From: Flavobacteriales bacterium
GTDB taxonomy: Bacteria; Bacteroidota; Bacteroidia; Flavobacteriales_F; PHOS-HE28
DNA: 64,000 bases
Assembly: GCA_019912395.1 (NCBI GenBank)
Contig: JAIOIH010000086.1
Coordinates: forward strand, 1-64,000
Direction of reading: 5' to 3'
Positions 16,803 to 25,874 of this stretch are shown here, piece after piece; the stretch's first letter is position 1, and every line of letters starts with the position of its first letter. The notes beneath the pieces were generated by a model. That model ran no database searches and was not told the origin of the DNA. It saw only the letters and a list, made by a program, of their open reading frames with translations. A program made the position numbers and the translations under genes.

Positions 16803-18118
16803 ACCGGCGGGAGAACATCGCACACAATATCGACAAGCCGCTGGTGATCATGTACCTGCTGCTGATGGCGATGGGCTGGGCCAACATCTACAGCGCCGCC
16901 TACGATCCCGAGCACGCGAACCTCTTTGATCGCGGACGTGAGTACGGGGCGCAAAGCGTTTGGATCTGTGTTTCGTTGTTGATCGGTGCCGGCATGCTCC
17001 TGGTGCGCGGGGAGTTCATCCGCGACCTGGCCTATCCCGTCTATGGTTTCGTGTTGGTGCTGCTGATACTGGTGCTCCTGGTGGGCCGCGAAGTGAACGG
17101 GGCAAAGGCGTGGTTCGGCGTTGGCGGCTTCGGGATCCAACCCGCCGAGTTCAGCAAGTTCGCCACCGCCTTGGCCCTTTCCAAATACTTGAGCGGGCTG
17201 AAAACCCTGAAGGAAGTACGCTCAAGGGTGATCTCCGCAATGCTCATCCTGGCTCCGGTGGCCCTCATCATGCTCCAGCCGGACACGGGTACGGCCCTGG
17301 TCAGCGGTGCCTTCGTGCTGGTACTTTACCGCGAGGGGCTCTCGGGCAACATCCTCTTGATCGCGATCATGGCCGCTATCCTCGTGGTGCTCTCCCTGAT
17401 CATGAAGGAGACCGTCTACCAAATACCCTTCACCGACCACAGGCTTCACGGACAGTACTTCCTCGTTTTCCTGATCGCCGTGTTCAGCTTTCTGGCCTTC
17501 CTCTTCGTGCGCAAGTTCATCCTTAAGCACCAGCGGAAAAGGATCTATGCCTATCTCCTCATTGGTTTCTTCGGTTCAGCAGCCTTCATCGGCAGTGTGG
17601 ACCAGCTGATCGACCACATGCCTGCCCACCAGCAAACACGCATTCGCGTATTGCTGGGCCTGGAATATGACCCGCGCGGATATGGCTACAACGTGGAGCA
17701 GTCCAAGACCGCCATCGGTAGCGGAGGCCTGCTGGGCAAGGGTTACTTGCAAGGCACCTTCACCAAGTACAAGTACGTGCCCATGCAAAGCACCGACTTC
17801 ATCTTCTGTACCGTGGGCGAGGAATGGGGCTTTTTGGGCACCACGGCGGTCGTGCTTCTTTTTGGCGCGCTCATCCTGCGATGCATCCAGATCAGTGACC
17901 GGCAGCGATCGCGCTTCACACGGATCTATGCGTACTGCGTGGCCAGCATCTTCTTCCTGCACCTGATGATCAATGTGGGGATGGCCATAGGCCTGGCACC
18001 GGTGATCGGTATTCCCCTACCCTTCTTCAGTTACGGCGGCAGTTCGCTCATCGGTTTCACCGTGCTGCTTGCGATCCTCGTGCGCTTGGACGCGGAGCGC
18101 CTGGTGCAGCTCCGCTGA
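16799..18118 (+). CDS. rodA: Rod shape-determining SEDS glycosyltransferase RodA
   Basis: A 439-residue polytopic SEDS protein, which polymerises lipid II into glycan strands together with PBP2. About ten hydrophobic helices are visible. Family landmarks include QPAEFSKFATALALSKYLS, QPDTGTALVSGAF, the extracellular segment with GLLGKGYLQGTFTKYKYVPMQSTDFIF.VGEEWGF (the Asp of STDF is the conserved functional acidic residue) and PVIGIPLPFFSYGGSSLI near the end. The start overlaps the mrdA stop. It is somewhat longer than E. coli RodA because of a middle insertion around residues 200-260, common in Bacteroidota. It is the last gene of the operon. Confidence 0.95.
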   Translation: MNRRENIAHNIDKPLVIMYLLLMAMGWANIYSAAYDPEHANLFDRGREYGAQSVWICVSLLIGAGMLLVRGEFIRDLAYPVYGFVLVLLILVLLVGREVNGAKAWFGVGGFGIQPAEFSKFATALALSKYLSGLKTLKEVRSRVISAMLILAPVALIMLQPDTGTALVSGAFVLVLYREGLSGNILLIAIMAAILVVLSLIMKETVYQIPFTDHRLHGQYFLVFLIAVFSFLAFLFVRKFILKHQRKRIYAYLLIGFFGSAAFIGSVDQLIDHMPAHQQTRIRVLLGLEYDPRGYGYNVEQSKTAIGSGGLLGKGYLQGTFTKYKYVPMQSTDFIFCTVGEEWGFLGTTAVVLLFGALILRCIQISDRQRSRFTRIYAYCVASIFFLHLMINVGMAIGLAPVIGIPLPFFSYGGSSLIGFTVLLAILVRLDAERLVQLR

Positions 18119-18340
18119 TCGCGCCGTTTGCCGATCTCCGCCCTCATGCACCTGTTCGCGAGTGGATCAAGCAGTGGATAAAGGCGGAAGGTGCTGTTCG
18201 GGCCTTGTTTTTCCGGAACCGTACCCCGAGTTCTGGCCAGGCCCTCCCCCAGGAATGCATGCCGCTCGGAGTGAGCGATGTCCCTGGACGTCCTTCGGCG
18301 TGGCCTTGATCGATCTCCCGTACAGGCCTGAACCACGAAA

Positions 18341-18356
18341 GGAGGCTTCCGCCTCC
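18341..18356 (-). terminator. Hairpin terminator after ppiD
   Basis: GGAGGC, TTCC loop, GCCTCC; on the minus strand it is followed by TTTC. It lies 28 bp beyond the ppiD stop. The rest of the 265-bp convergent gap (18119-18340) shows no gene. Confidence 0.5.
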
Positions 18357-18383
18357 CTTCGCTCGTTCGGCGCAAGGCCGATA

Positions 18384-20480
18384 TCAGTAGAACTTCGAGC
18401 GGTCGTCCGTCACATTGGCCGCTTCCCTCAAGGCATTGAAGACCTGGCCGTTCGCGCGGTTGCGGACCCGGTCGGTGAGGGCCTTGCGGTCCTCCGCACC
18501 CTCGGGCATTTCACCCGCTGGTGTCAGGGCGTTCATGCGGGCCACGTACACTGCCATGTCCCCTTTCAAGGGAGGGCTGGTGGCACCGCTGTCCATGGCG
18601 AAGATGGTGCCGATAACCTTGATGTCGCTGTACCCCCCCGGAAGCGTGTTCGCATTGAAGGCCATGTTGCCTGAATTCTGGACGGTGGCACCCAGTTCCT
18701 GGGCCAGCGCCTGCAGATCGGACTTGTCCTTCATCTTGGCGGCAAGGGCATCGGCCTTCTTCTCGTTGCGCACCTCCTTGGTGAACTTCTCCCTCACATC
18801 ATTCAACTTGGGCTCTCCCGGCTCGCGGATACCGATCAACGAGCACACCACATAGCTGTCCCCGCTGGTCAAGGGTTCACTGCTCTTGGCATCGGCCTCC
18901 GCATGGTTCACCCAGCGCACCACCTCGTCCGCCTCTTGCAGGCCGGGTACAAAGCGCTGTTCCGGACGAAGCTCCTCCACGGGGGTATAGGCGAGTCCTT
19001 CCTCTTCGGCCGCCTTGCGGAACGATGCCGTGTCCGGAGCGTTCAGCGAGAATTCGTTCGCGGTCTTCCACGCCGCCTTCATCGCTTGGACCGGAGCGAT
19101 CTTCCGGTCCAGGGTGAGCACCCGGCGCTCCTTGCGCGTGCGTTGCTCCAGCACCTCCACGATGTGGTAGCCGTAATCGGTCTTCACCAAAGTGATGGCA
19201 CCTGGCTTCTCCTCAAAGCTCGCCTTGGTGAACTCCGGTACCATGCGCTTCTCGTCGAACCATTCATAGACCCCGCCGGTGCTCTTGCTGCCGGGATCGT
19301 CGGAGAACTTCGTCACCAAAGACTCGAACTTGCTTCGGTCACGCTTCACCACGGCCAACAGGCTATCCGCACGGACCTTGATGGCACGCTCCTCTTCGGG
19401 GCTCTTGCCCTGCGTGCTCAGCAGGATGTGGCGCACACGGGCCTCCTTTACCTCCGCCAATTCCGCCACTTTCACCAGCTTCCACGCGTTCCCGTCGCGG
19501 AAAGGTCCCACCACCATGCCGGTATCGGCATGAATGATCAAGGAATCGTTCACCTGGTCCGCCGTGCCCTCCGCATAGGGGGTCGGCTCCGCCGACTTCG
19601 TGTCCGCATAGGCCATCACCAATGCGCTATCGGCACTGGCCGTGCCGGCCGCCTCAAAGTCGGCCTTCAGTCCCATCATGTCCGCGCGGGCGTTCTCCAC
19701 ATCCTCTTGCGTAGGGATGGCCTTGAACTGCACATAGGCAAAGCTGCGGGAAGCCGTTTGGCGGTGCTTGCGCTCCCCTTTGTGGGAGTCGTAGTACCGG
19801 CGCAGCTCGGTATCGCTCACTGCGTAAAGGCTATCGGGCTCGCTATCCAAGCGCTGGGCAACGAACTGGAAATCGGCCCGTGTGTTCTTGGCAGCCCATT
19901 CATCCTGCACTTGCGCACTGTTCACGAAGCAGCTCTTCTTCACGAGGTCGTTGTACTTGGCCTGGATGCGTTGGGGCACGAAGGTGCGCTTCTGCATCTC
20001 GAAAAGGGCAAAGTTGTTCTCCTGCACATATTTGAAGTACTTGCGCAGTTGCTCCTTGCTCACCTGCCCCGTTTGGGGGTCCATGAAGTTCTGGTTGTTG
20101 CGGAAATCGGGCAGGATGTTGTTGCCGAAACGAATGTCGTCATATTCCTGAAGGCTGATGGTGTTGCCGAACCCGGCCTCCTCGGCCTCCACGCTCAACG
20201 TGTGCTGGCGGAGCAGATCGTTCCAAACCCCGTTGCGTACCTGCTCCTGCAGCTGATTGTCCACCGTGGTGCCGTTCTGCCGATAGAGGTCCAACTGCTG
20301 GTCCACCCGCATGGAGAACTCCTGAATACTGATCTCGTTGCCGGCAATGGAACCAACGTTCCGCTCCTGCCCTCCGGAGCGGTTGCCAATGAAATCACCC
20401 ACCACGAACAACACGAGCGCACCGCCAACGATAATGCCCAACAGGGTCCCTCGTTCGCGGATCTTTCCGATTACAGCCAT
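18384..20480 (-). CDS. ppiD: PpiD/SurA-like periplasmic peptidyl-prolyl isomerase
   Basis: A 698-residue membrane-anchored periplasmic foldase. A short cytosolic N-terminus is followed by one transmembrane helix (~12-30, GIIVGGALVLFVVGDFIG). Next comes a SurA-N-like chaperone domain with ISIQEFSMRVDQQLDLYR, then a parvulin-type PPIase domain recognisable by RVRHILLSTQGKSPEEE, AKxRADSLLAVVKRDRSKFESLV, FSDDPGSKSTGGVYEWF and PGAITLVKTDYGYHIVEVLE (~345-455). A long C-terminal region has weaker resemblance to a second such domain. It helps outer-membrane proteins fold and fits the neighbouring envelope genes. A TATATTTG promoter element precedes it, so it can be transcribed separately from the corC-like gene. 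Confidence 0.88.
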   Translation of the reverse strand: MAVIGKIRERGTLLGIIVGGALVLFVVGDFIGNRSGGQERNVGSIAGNEISIQEFSMRVDQQLDLYRQNGTTVDNQLQEQVRNGVWNDLLRQHTLSVEAEEAGFGNTISLQEYDDIRFGNNILPDFRNNQNFMDPQTGQVSKEQLRKYFKYVQENNFALFEMQKRTFVPQRIQAKYNDLVKKSCFVNSAQVQDEWAAKNTRADFQFVAQRLDSEPDSLYAVSDTELRRYYDSHKGERKHRQTASRSFAYVQFKAIPTQEDVENARADMMGLKADFEAAGTASADSALVMAYADTKSAEPTPYAEGTADQVNDSLIIHADTGMVVGPFRDGNAWKLVKVAELAEVKEARVRHILLSTQGKSPEEERAIKVRADSLLAVVKRDRSKFESLVTKFSDDPGSKSTGGVYEWFDEKRMVPEFTKASFEEKPGAITLVKTDYGYHIVEVLEQRTRKERRVLTLDRKIAPVQAMKAAWKTANEFSLNAPDTASFRKAAEEEGLAYTPVEELRPEQRFVPGLQEADEVVRWVNHAEADAKSSEPLTSGDSYVVCSLIGIREPGEPKLNDVREKFTKEVRNEKKADALAAKMKDKSDLQALAQELGATVQNSGNMAFNANTLPGGYSDIKVIGTIFAMDSGATSPPLKGDMAVYVARMNALTPAGEMPEGAEDRKALTDRVRNRANGQVFNALREAANVTDDRSKFY

Positions 20481-20502
20481 TTACTTGATCTTAAAAGGGT
20501 GG

Positions 20503-20510
20503 CAAATATA
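20503..20510 (-). promoter_or_regulatory. -7 promoter element of ppiD
   Basis: On the minus strand this reads TATATTTG, a perfect TAnnTTTG, 22 nt before the ppiD ATG. A TTTG occurs 15 nt further upstream, slightly closer than the usual -33 spacing. The remaining ~150 bp up to the corC-like stop show no gene. Confidence 0.5.
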
Positions 20511-20657
20511 GGCGGGTGGGCGGTTCAAAGGCCGTATGCAAGGGGAAAGCTCCTCCAATTGGACAGTAGGCCGGTCGGATCGGGCACTTTCCACGGGGAG
20601 GTCCCGACGACTCGTATCCTGCCCGCATTCAATTGGGATGGATCAGTGATGAGCACC

Positions 20658-21962
20658 TCAACTTCCCTGCTTGGGCGGGGAGCCTCCGACAAAACCGCCC
20701 TCCACATCCTTCACCAATACGTTCACCAGGTCGATCCGGCCGTGCGATACATTGGTCACGGTGAAGCGGAAGGGGCCGTCATCAACGATCTCACCCGGTT
20801 CCGGCACGGTGCCGGTACAGTGCATGATGTAGCCTGCTAGGGTGTCGTATTCCTCGCTTTCCTTCATGTTCAGGCCGTATTCCTCCACTAAGTGTTCCAC
20901 CTCCAGCCGGGCGCTGAACACAAACTCGGTGGGACCGATCTGCTCCTCCACGGAGTCCTCATCGTCGTGCTCGTCCTCGATATCCCCAACGATGGTTTCC
21001 ACCACATCCTCGATGGTGAGCATGCCGGCGGTTCCACCGAACTCATCCACCACCACCGCGATGTGGGTGCGCTCCTTGGTGAAAAGCCGCAGGACCTCAT
21101 CGGCCGGCATGGTACCGGGTATGAAGTTCACGGGACGCAGGATGGCGCGGATGCTGCGCGGCCGCTTGAACATTTCATAGCTATGGACATAGCCGATGAT
21201 GTTATCAATGCCCTCCTTGTGGATCAGCAGTTTGGTGAGGCCCGTGCCCAGGAACCGCTTGCTGAGCTCCGCGATGGGTTCTTCCACGTCCAGTGCCTCG
21301 ATGTCCGCCCGGGGTACCATGAGGTCGCGCACCTTGGTATTGCTCAGTTCCAATGTGTTCCGGAAATACTCCACCTCGGCCTCCACTTCCCGGTCCGGGG
21401 ATGTCGCTTCGCTGACCTCTTGCAGAAAAGCATCCAGATCGATGCGTCCAAAACCGGCCTTGCCCATGTTCGGCTTCACCCCGAAGAGCCGCAGTATGCC
21501 CTCGCTGATGGAGGTGAGCAGTACGGTGGGCAGCCAGAGCACGGCATAGATCACCCCCAGCGGAAGTGCGAACACGCCGAGCGCACCATTGGGGTCCAAC
21601 CGGAACAGGGCCTTGGGCAGAAATTCGCTCACCACCAGTATCAGCATCGTGCTCAACACCGTTTGCATCACCAGAATGAAGCCCTCGTTCGGGTACAGCA
21701 TGCGCAATCCGGGCTCCAACAGCTGGGCCATCAAGATGCCATAGGCCACCAACGCAATGGTGTTGCCCACGAGCAAGGCGCTGATCACACGGGCCGGTTT
21801 TTTCAACAGCGAAGCAACGATCTTGGCCCAGATGGCTCCCTGCTTTCGTTGCAGCTCGATGTACAGCTTATTGCTGCTCACCAAGGCGATCTCCAGACCG
21901 GAGCAGAGTGCCGATGTGAGCACGGCAACGAGAAGGATGATGAGGTCCGCGGTGCTCAACAT
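20658..21962 (-). CDS. CNNM/CorC-family (HlyC-like) membrane protein with CBS pair
   Basis: A 434-residue inner-membrane protein. The N-terminal DUF21/CNNM domain has four hydrophobic segments with [16 protein letters not shown] and [13 protein letters not shown] (~1-190). A CBS-domain pair follows ([19 protein letters not shown] near 235, [34 protein letters not shown] near 330). A CorC_HlyC C-terminal domain holds [29 protein letters not shown]. Characterised relatives export magnesium or other divalent cations or resist their stress; the old hemolysin name is misleading. In Bacteroidota the type also includes GldE, but no gliding genes flank this copy. It lies between the small membrane gene and ppiD in the coaX-lptC cluster. 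Confidence 0.88.
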   Translation of the reverse strand: MLSTADLIILLVAVLTSALCSGLEIALVSSNKLYIELQRKQGAIWAKIVASLLKKPARVISALLVGNTIALVAYGILMAQLLEPGLRMLYPNEGFILVMQTVLSTMLILVVSEFLPKALFRLDPNGALGVFALPLGVIYAVLWLPTVLLTSISEGILRLFGVKPNMGKAGFGRIDLDAFLQEVSEATSPDREVEAEVEYFRNTLELSNTKVRDLMVPRADIEALDVEEPIAELSKRFLGTGLTKLLIHKEGIDNIIGYVHSYEMFKRPRSIRAILRPVNFIPGTMPADEVLRLFTKERTHIAVVVDEFGGTAGMLTIEDVVETIVGDIEDEHDDEDSVEEQIGPTEFVFSARLEVEHLVEEYGLNMKESEEYDTLAGYIMHCTGTVPEPGEIVDDGPFRFTVTNVSHGRIDLVNVLVKDVEGGFVGGSPPKQGS

Positions 21963-22010
21963 GGGGAGAACCGATGATCGGGATTGTCAACGTTGGCGTT
22001 AAGTGCCGGG

Positions 22011-22238
22011 TCACCGTCCATGCTCTTCGTCTTCGGTCCTTTCACGTTGCGCCCACTGTGCCATTCGGCCGCGCATGAACCGGCGATAGCCCCACATAGC
22101 CGTACACACCGCCGGAAAGAGGAGCCACACCTTGCCGTCTTCCCAGCCATAAACGACCAGCACATAGGCCGCCCAGCAAGCTGTGAGCACGGCCAAGCCC
22201 AGCCAGAACATCTCCATGAAACGTGCGATCTTCTCCAT
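22011..22238 (-). CDS. Small conserved-position membrane protein
   Basis: A 75-residue protein predicted to have two hydrophobic helices (WLGLAVLTACWAAYVLVVYGW and VWLLFPAVCTAMWGYRRF) and a charged C-terminal tail rich in Arg and Glu. Its start overlaps the lptC stop by 4 bp, so it is almost certainly translated and belongs to the same operon. The function is not recognised. Its place directly after lptC and before a corC-like gene suggests an envelope role, but this is only context. Confidence 0.65.
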   Translation of the reverse strand: MEKIARFMEMFWLGLAVLTACWAAYVLVVYGWEDGKVWLLFPAVCTAMWGYRRFMRGRMAQWAQRERTEDEEHGR

Positions 22239-22810
22239 CAGCGGTCCGGGTTCCCTGGTGCCAAGGTATCGCTCCTATCGATGAAAAGCGTTCCCGTGAT
22301 GCGGCGGATGGTGTAGCGGCCGAAGTCCTGGGACGCATCCAAGCCCTGGCCATAGATAATGTCCCGGGCGCGTGTGATCTTCACGGGGCGGTCCGTGTAC
22401 ACCCGGTTGCTGTCCCGGCTCCAGGTCAACTGTTCGGTCTCGAGCTTCTCCCCCCGGGCGTTCACGAAAACCACCTGCTCCTCCACGGTCATCTTGTTTT
22501 GTTCCGGATCGATCTCTCCATGCCGCGCCGTCAGTTGGCTGGCCGCATGACCATCGGGGTTGAAGAAGGTGAGTTCCACGCCGTCGCCCAATTCCGTGCG
22601 GGGCTGTATTCCGCTGAATTCCGATATGATCCCTGCGCGGATCCGTTTCCGGACCAGGCCACTGTCCGAATACAGGTATTCGGCTTGGGTGGTAATGCGG
22701 TCCGGCGAGTTGGCCGGCACATCGATGGCGGCCACACGGTCCAGATCGTTCTTACAGGACGGAAAAACGAGCACGATCGCATAAAACAGGACTCCCCACC
22801 GATCGGTCAT
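22238..22810 (-). CDS. lptC: LPS export ABC transporter periplasmic protein LptC
   Basis: A 190-residue periplasmic, membrane-anchored protein that passes lipopolysaccharide from LptBFG to the LptA bridge. An N-terminal hydrophobic segment ends in a Cys (VFPSCKND), suggesting a lipoprotein form. The body shows the beta-jellyroll pattern of LptC/OstA-like proteins: EYLYSDSGLVRKRIRAG, GVELTFFNPDGHAASQLTARHGEID, NKMTVEEQVVFVNARGEKLETEQLTW and KITRARDIIYGQGLDASQDFGRY. The start at 22810 overlaps the upstream stop (ATGA). Bacteroidota LptC is divergent, but the repeated strand pattern and gene order support the call. Confidence 0.85.
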   Translation of the reverse strand: MTDRWGVLFYAIVLVFPSCKNDLDRVAAIDVPANSPDRITTQAEYLYSDSGLVRKRIRAGIISEFSGIQPRTELGDGVELTFFNPDGHAASQLTARHGEIDPEQNKMTVEEQVVFVNARGEKLETEQLTWSRDSNRVYTDRPVKITRARDIIYGQGLDASQDFGRYTIRRITGTLFIDRSDTLAPGNPDR

Positions 22811-24144
22811 TGGATCTTCGGGGGCGTAAACCACCGTTCACCCCGCCACGGTGTGAACGCCACACCCACCCACAGCGTGGCATAACGCTCCTGAATCAGG
22901 CCGTTCTCCGTGGAGCCACGCTGGCCGAACTCCCCGCCCAGGTGCAACCAGCTGTTGGTCTGCACGGCGTTCAGGGGGAAGGAAATGCCCACGGTGGCAG
23001 CGGCGCTTTCCAACCCCGATCCACGGACTTCCTGTGGAGCTTGCGCATACTTCAGCCCCATGCGATAGACCACCCGGTGGAAAACACCTCCATCCGTACC
23101 GGGCTGGAAGCGTGCGGCCGCACCATAGAAAATGGCGTTGCGGAGCGGGGCGGGCAAGGAATAACCGGGCACCTCAATGGTAGCTGCGCTCCAGTCCTGT
23201 TGCTTCACCTCGGCGGTGAAGCCCCAGCGAGCGTTCTGTATGCCCAATCCGAAACCGAGGGAAACGGGGACCTCCACCTGTCCTTTCAGGCCTTGATCGT
23301 TCGCTATGGTATCGCGCACGGCCTCAATGCCGAATCGGCTGGTGTAGGAGGTGACCAGGTTGGAGTACTTCGCCCTCAAACTGGCCGGAAAACTGATCGA
23401 AGCTCCTGCGGTCCAGCGCCAATTCACATCATCCCTGTGCTTTTTCCGGGTGAGGTCACCTTGCCACATCACACTTGCATCGGCCGTGGGCGCGCGCAGC
23501 ACAAGCGCCGAGAACACTTTGATGTTGTTGTACCCGGCATCCTGGGAATAGAGGGCCTCCCGGGTCTGTTCGATGCTGCCGAAAATGAAATTGAAGTCGG
23601 CGCCGAGGGTGACACGGGTACCCGCGTTGCCCACCGAATCGGCCCGTTGGGCGTAGAGGGTATGCCCCAGACCGAAGTAGGCGCGGTCCAGTCCTCCATT
23701 CCCGCTGTAGAGGTACTTCACCGTACCCTCATCCAGTCCCGAGCTTTGCGAAGTGGAATAACCCACCTCGCTGAACGGGGTAAGCCCAAGCGCCAGTCCC
23801 CATTTGCCTTTGGCGAACGGCACTCCCAGGCTGAACCCCATGAACTCCGCATCCTTCCGGGTACTGCTGGCCTGGGAGGAAGTGGTCCGGGTATGGCGGA
23901 ACGCGGCACCTGCCTCGAACACCGGCCGCGCCAAGGCAGCGTAACTGGCAGGATTCCCCAAGATCACGCCGTAAGGTTCGGTCAGGGCCAAACCGGTGCC
24001 CGCCATCAAGGTTTGGGAAACCTGGCCGGAGGGCACAAGATCTCCGAAACCATAGGCGCTGTACGGAGAATCCCCCCCGCCTTGGGCGAAAGCGGCGACC
24101 ATGCCGAGGTCAATGATCAACAGCAGAGCTGCGGTCCGGGTCAT
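22807..24144 (-). CDS. Outer-membrane beta-barrel protein (FadL/OmpP1-like)
   Basis: A 445-residue exported protein with a signal peptide (MTRTAALLLIIDLGMVAAFAQ, ~1-21). The mature N-terminus GGDSPYSAYGFGDLVPSGQVSQTLMAGTGLALTEPYGVILGNPASYA resembles the hatch/first strands of FadL/OmpP1-type transporters (early NPA-like ILGNPASYA). Alternating strands follow, and the protein ends ...WVGVAFTPWRG with a short tail. It overlaps coaX by 35 bp upstream and lptC by 4 bp downstream, so it is co-expressed with envelope genes. An alternative start at 24159 adds five residues. The ligand is unknown; small hydrophobic molecules are a family-based guess. Confidence 0.7.
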   Translation of the reverse strand: MTRTAALLLIIDLGMVAAFAQGGGDSPYSAYGFGDLVPSGQVSQTLMAGTGLALTEPYGVILGNPASYAALARPVFEAGAAFRHTRTTSSQASSTRKDAEFMGFSLGVPFAKGKWGLALGLTPFSEVGYSTSQSSGLDEGTVKYLYSGNGGLDRAYFGLGHTLYAQRADSVGNAGTRVTLGADFNFIFGSIEQTREALYSQDAGYNNIKVFSALVLRAPTADASVMWQGDLTRKKHRDDVNWRWTAGASISFPASLRAKYSNLVTSYTSRFGIEAVRDTIANDQGLKGQVEVPVSLGFGLGIQNARWGFTAEVKQQDWSAATIEVPGYSLPAPLRNAIFYGAAARFQPGTDGGVFHRVVYRMGLKYAQAPQEVRGSGLESAAATVGISFPLNAVQTNSWLHLGGEFGQRGSTENGLIQERYATLWVGVAFTPWRGERWFTPPKIQ

Positions 24145-24871
24145 AGTACAAGAGTGCATGGAGACCGATAAGTGTCAGCGTGGGGTGCGCAAAGATGCCG
24201 CTTTTCAGCGCCCTGACCGCACGGGGGGCATCGCCACCGGTGAGCACAACGGCCATGCCCCGGTGTTGTTGCCTGAAGGCGGTGATGTAGCCCATCAATT
24301 CCAACATGGCACCGTGGTGGATGCCGGAGGCCAAGCTCGTTACCGTATCGGTTCCCAGGACCGCCGTGTTCTCCGGTGGCGCCACCTCGGGTAGTCGGGC
24401 ACTGTACCGGTGCATGGCCTGGGCACGCATCCGCAAGCCCGGTGAAATGACGCCTCCGCGATGGATGGCCAGTTCATCCACCAGGTCATAGGTGATGCAC
24501 GTACCGAGGTCAATGGCCAGTACCGCCCGCCGAGGGAAGGTCACCGCAGCACCGACCACATTGGCCAGGCGGTCCACCCCCAAGGTGTTCAGGGTGGTGT
24601 AAAGACTCCTCACGGGAGAAGGGGAATCACCCGTGATCACGTTCACCGGCGCCCTATGGCCCATGGCCTCCACGAACCTTCCATCGGGCTTGGCCACCGA
24701 ACCAATCGCTATACGTGCGGGCTGGCGCCCGGCGAGAAATCGGTCCACCGCTGCGTGATCCCCCAGCGGTACTATTCCACGCGCTACGATCCGCCCACGG
24801 GAAAATAACCCGAGCTTCATGGAGGAATTCCCCACATCGATCACCAGCTCAGTCGGTGTGTGCCCTACCAT
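24110..24871 (-). CDS. coaX: Type III pantothenate kinase
   Basis: A 253-residue cytosolic enzyme that phosphorylates pantothenate in the first step of CoA synthesis. It has the ASKHA-fold motifs of CoaX: an N-terminal phosphate loop LVIDVGNSSMKLGLF (~10-24), the pantothenate/phosphate motif GVDRLANVVGAA (~98-109), DLGTCITYDLVD (~120-131) with the catalytic acidic residue, GGVISPGLRMRAQAMHRYSARLP and a late VVLTGGDA. Length is normal. It leads the minus-strand envelope cluster and is divergent from tRNA-Phe; the tRNA -7 element lies 13 bp upstream of its start codon. Confidence 0.93.
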   Translation of the reverse strand: MVGHTPTELVIDVGNSSMKLGLFSRGRIVARGIVPLGDHAAVDRFLAGRQPARIAIGSVAKPDGRFVEAMGHRAPVNVITGDSPSPVRSLYTTLNTLGVDRLANVVGAAVTFPRRAVLAIDLGTCITYDLVDELAIHRGGVISPGLRMRAQAMHRYSARLPEVAPPENTAVLGTDTVTSLASGIHHGAMLELMGYITAFRQQHRGMAVVLTGGDAPRAVRALKSGIFAHPTLTLIGLHALLYYDPDRSSAVDH

Positions 24872-24884
24872 TCGACGATCCAGC

Positions 24885-24892
24885 TATATTTG
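24885..24892 (+). promoter_or_regulatory. -7 promoter element of tRNA-Phe
   Basis: TATATTTG, a perfect match to the Bacteroidota TAnnTTTG element, lies 48 nt before the mature tRNA 5' end. No clear TTG -33 element was found at the usual spacing. Confidence 0.45.
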
Positions 24893-24940
24893 CCGCCCCA
24901 TAGCGCGGACCAGCCGCGCAAAGATGGTGATGAACGTATT

Positions 24941-25013
24941 GGTGCCTTAGCTCAGCTGGTAGAGCAATGGATTGAAAATCCATGTGTCCCCAGTTCGATT
25001 CTGGGAGGCACCA
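24941..25013 (+). tRNA. tRNA-Phe (GAA)
   Basis: A full cloverleaf is visible: acceptor GGTGCCT/AGGCACC, D-arm GCTC...GAGC, anticodon stem ATGGA/TCCAT with loop TTGAAAA (anticodon GAA at 24974-24976), T-arm CCCAG-TTCGATT-CTGGG and discriminator A. It is 73 nt long and CCA is not encoded. It stands between coaX (divergent) and an HD-domain gene, with its own promoter element and a downstream hairpin. Confidence 0.97.
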
Positions 25014-25019
25014 CGATCG

Positions 25020-25053
25020 CGAAGCCTCCGGCCACCCGGGGGCTTCGTTCGTT
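25020..25053 (+). terminator. Terminator hairpin after tRNA-Phe
   Basis: CGAAGCCTCCGG (25020-25031) pairs with CCGGGGGCTTCG (25036-25047) through one T-G wobble around a CCAC loop, followed by TTCGTTC. It is a strong stem with a weak T-run. Confidence 0.7.
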
Positions 25054-25071
25054 CAGGACCTATCGAACGCA

Positions 25072-25659
25072 TCAGGGATTGTCCCGCAACCATTGGCGGA
25101 CCCATTCCAGATGCTCCTGTTTCTTCGGTTCACGAAGTGCACGCGAGGTTTCCGTAAAGAAGGAATGCTTGGAAATGAACTCCTCCTGCAGCAGGTTCCA
25201 TTCACGCCTGTTGGATAAGCCACCATGGGCCTTCATTTCCTGATAAAGCCGCTCTCCGACAAGGAAAAAATCCTCGCGACCGAGATAGTCCAGGTCCGCA
25301 TCGCAGAGGACCTCGCTCAACCGGTCATGGGCTTGTTGGGGGATCTTGGTGGCCATGATCATCGCACAGATCCTTTCCACCTGCACCTCGTCATACCCGA
25401 AACGCGGCAGATGTTCGCGGGCCATGCGGCATCCCCCCGCTTCATGGTTCTCGGGATCCACCAAAAAGCCTGAATCATGATACAGGGCCGCCGTTTTCAG
25501 GAGTTCCAAGTCTTCCCCGGCGATGCCCTCCTCCTCCGCGATGGTTATCACCGAAGCATAGACGTCCAGCGTGTGCTCGAGGGAATGGTACGTGCAAAGC
25601 CTGGGAAGGCCAGCATGCATTTCCGCGAGGATGAAGACCTTTGCCGCTTGTTGATCCAT
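25072..25659 (-). CDS. HD-domain phosphohydrolase-like protein
   Basis: A 195-residue predicted cytosolic protein starting MDQQAAKVF. It contains the metal-binding pattern of HD proteins: YHSLEHTLDV (His pair), TAALYHDSGFL (the HD dyad) and a later LCDADLDYLGRED supplying the final Asp. Members hydrolyse phosphate esters of nucleotides or other metabolites; this resembles the small HD proteins related to YfbR/predicted metal-dependent phosphohydrolases, with unknown substrate. The start at 25659 is preferred over 25743 because the motif region begins soon after it and a TACATTG promoter-like element lies 15-22 nt upstream (25674-25681). It is divergent from the sensor kinase gene. Confidence 0.8.
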   Translation of the reverse strand: MDQQAAKVFILAEMHAGLPRLCTYHSLEHTLDVYASVITIAEEEGIAGEDLELLKTAALYHDSGFLVDPENHEAGGCRMAREHLPRFGYDEVQVERICAMIMATKIPQQAHDRLSEVLCDADLDYLGREDFFLVGERLYQEMKAHGGLSNRREWNLLQEEFISKHSFFTETSRALREPKKQEHLEWVRQWLRDNP

Positions 25660-25862
25660 GAATAGAGCCGTGTGCAATGTAAGGTGATGAAATGGAAACG
25701 AAGTACCCACCACTGGGTATTGTCCATAATATGATCGCTCCATATCTCATCGCCCCAGACCGGGTCCTTCCGCCCGGACGGCACCTTGCCGCCAGGTGCC
25801 TGCGGACTTCCTTTCCTCAGCTCCCGGGGCAGGAAAGGACGGATCGCCGGGTCGCCACCGTC

Positions 25863-25870
25863 TACTTTTG
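25863..25870 (+). promoter_or_regulatory. -7 element of the sensor kinase/gpmI transcript
   Basis: TACTTTTG, a full match to TAnnTTTG, lies 4 nt before the ATG at 25875. This is the same short spacing as at the LOG and menI genes and predicts a near-leaderless mRNA. No -33 TTG is evident. Confidence 0.45.
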
Positions 25871-25874
25871 TGGC

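Noticed and set aside
18903-20840. 645-codon plus-strand frame opposite ppiD
   Set aside because: It is His/Leu-rich without family motifs and mirrors the codon pattern of the real ppiD gene.
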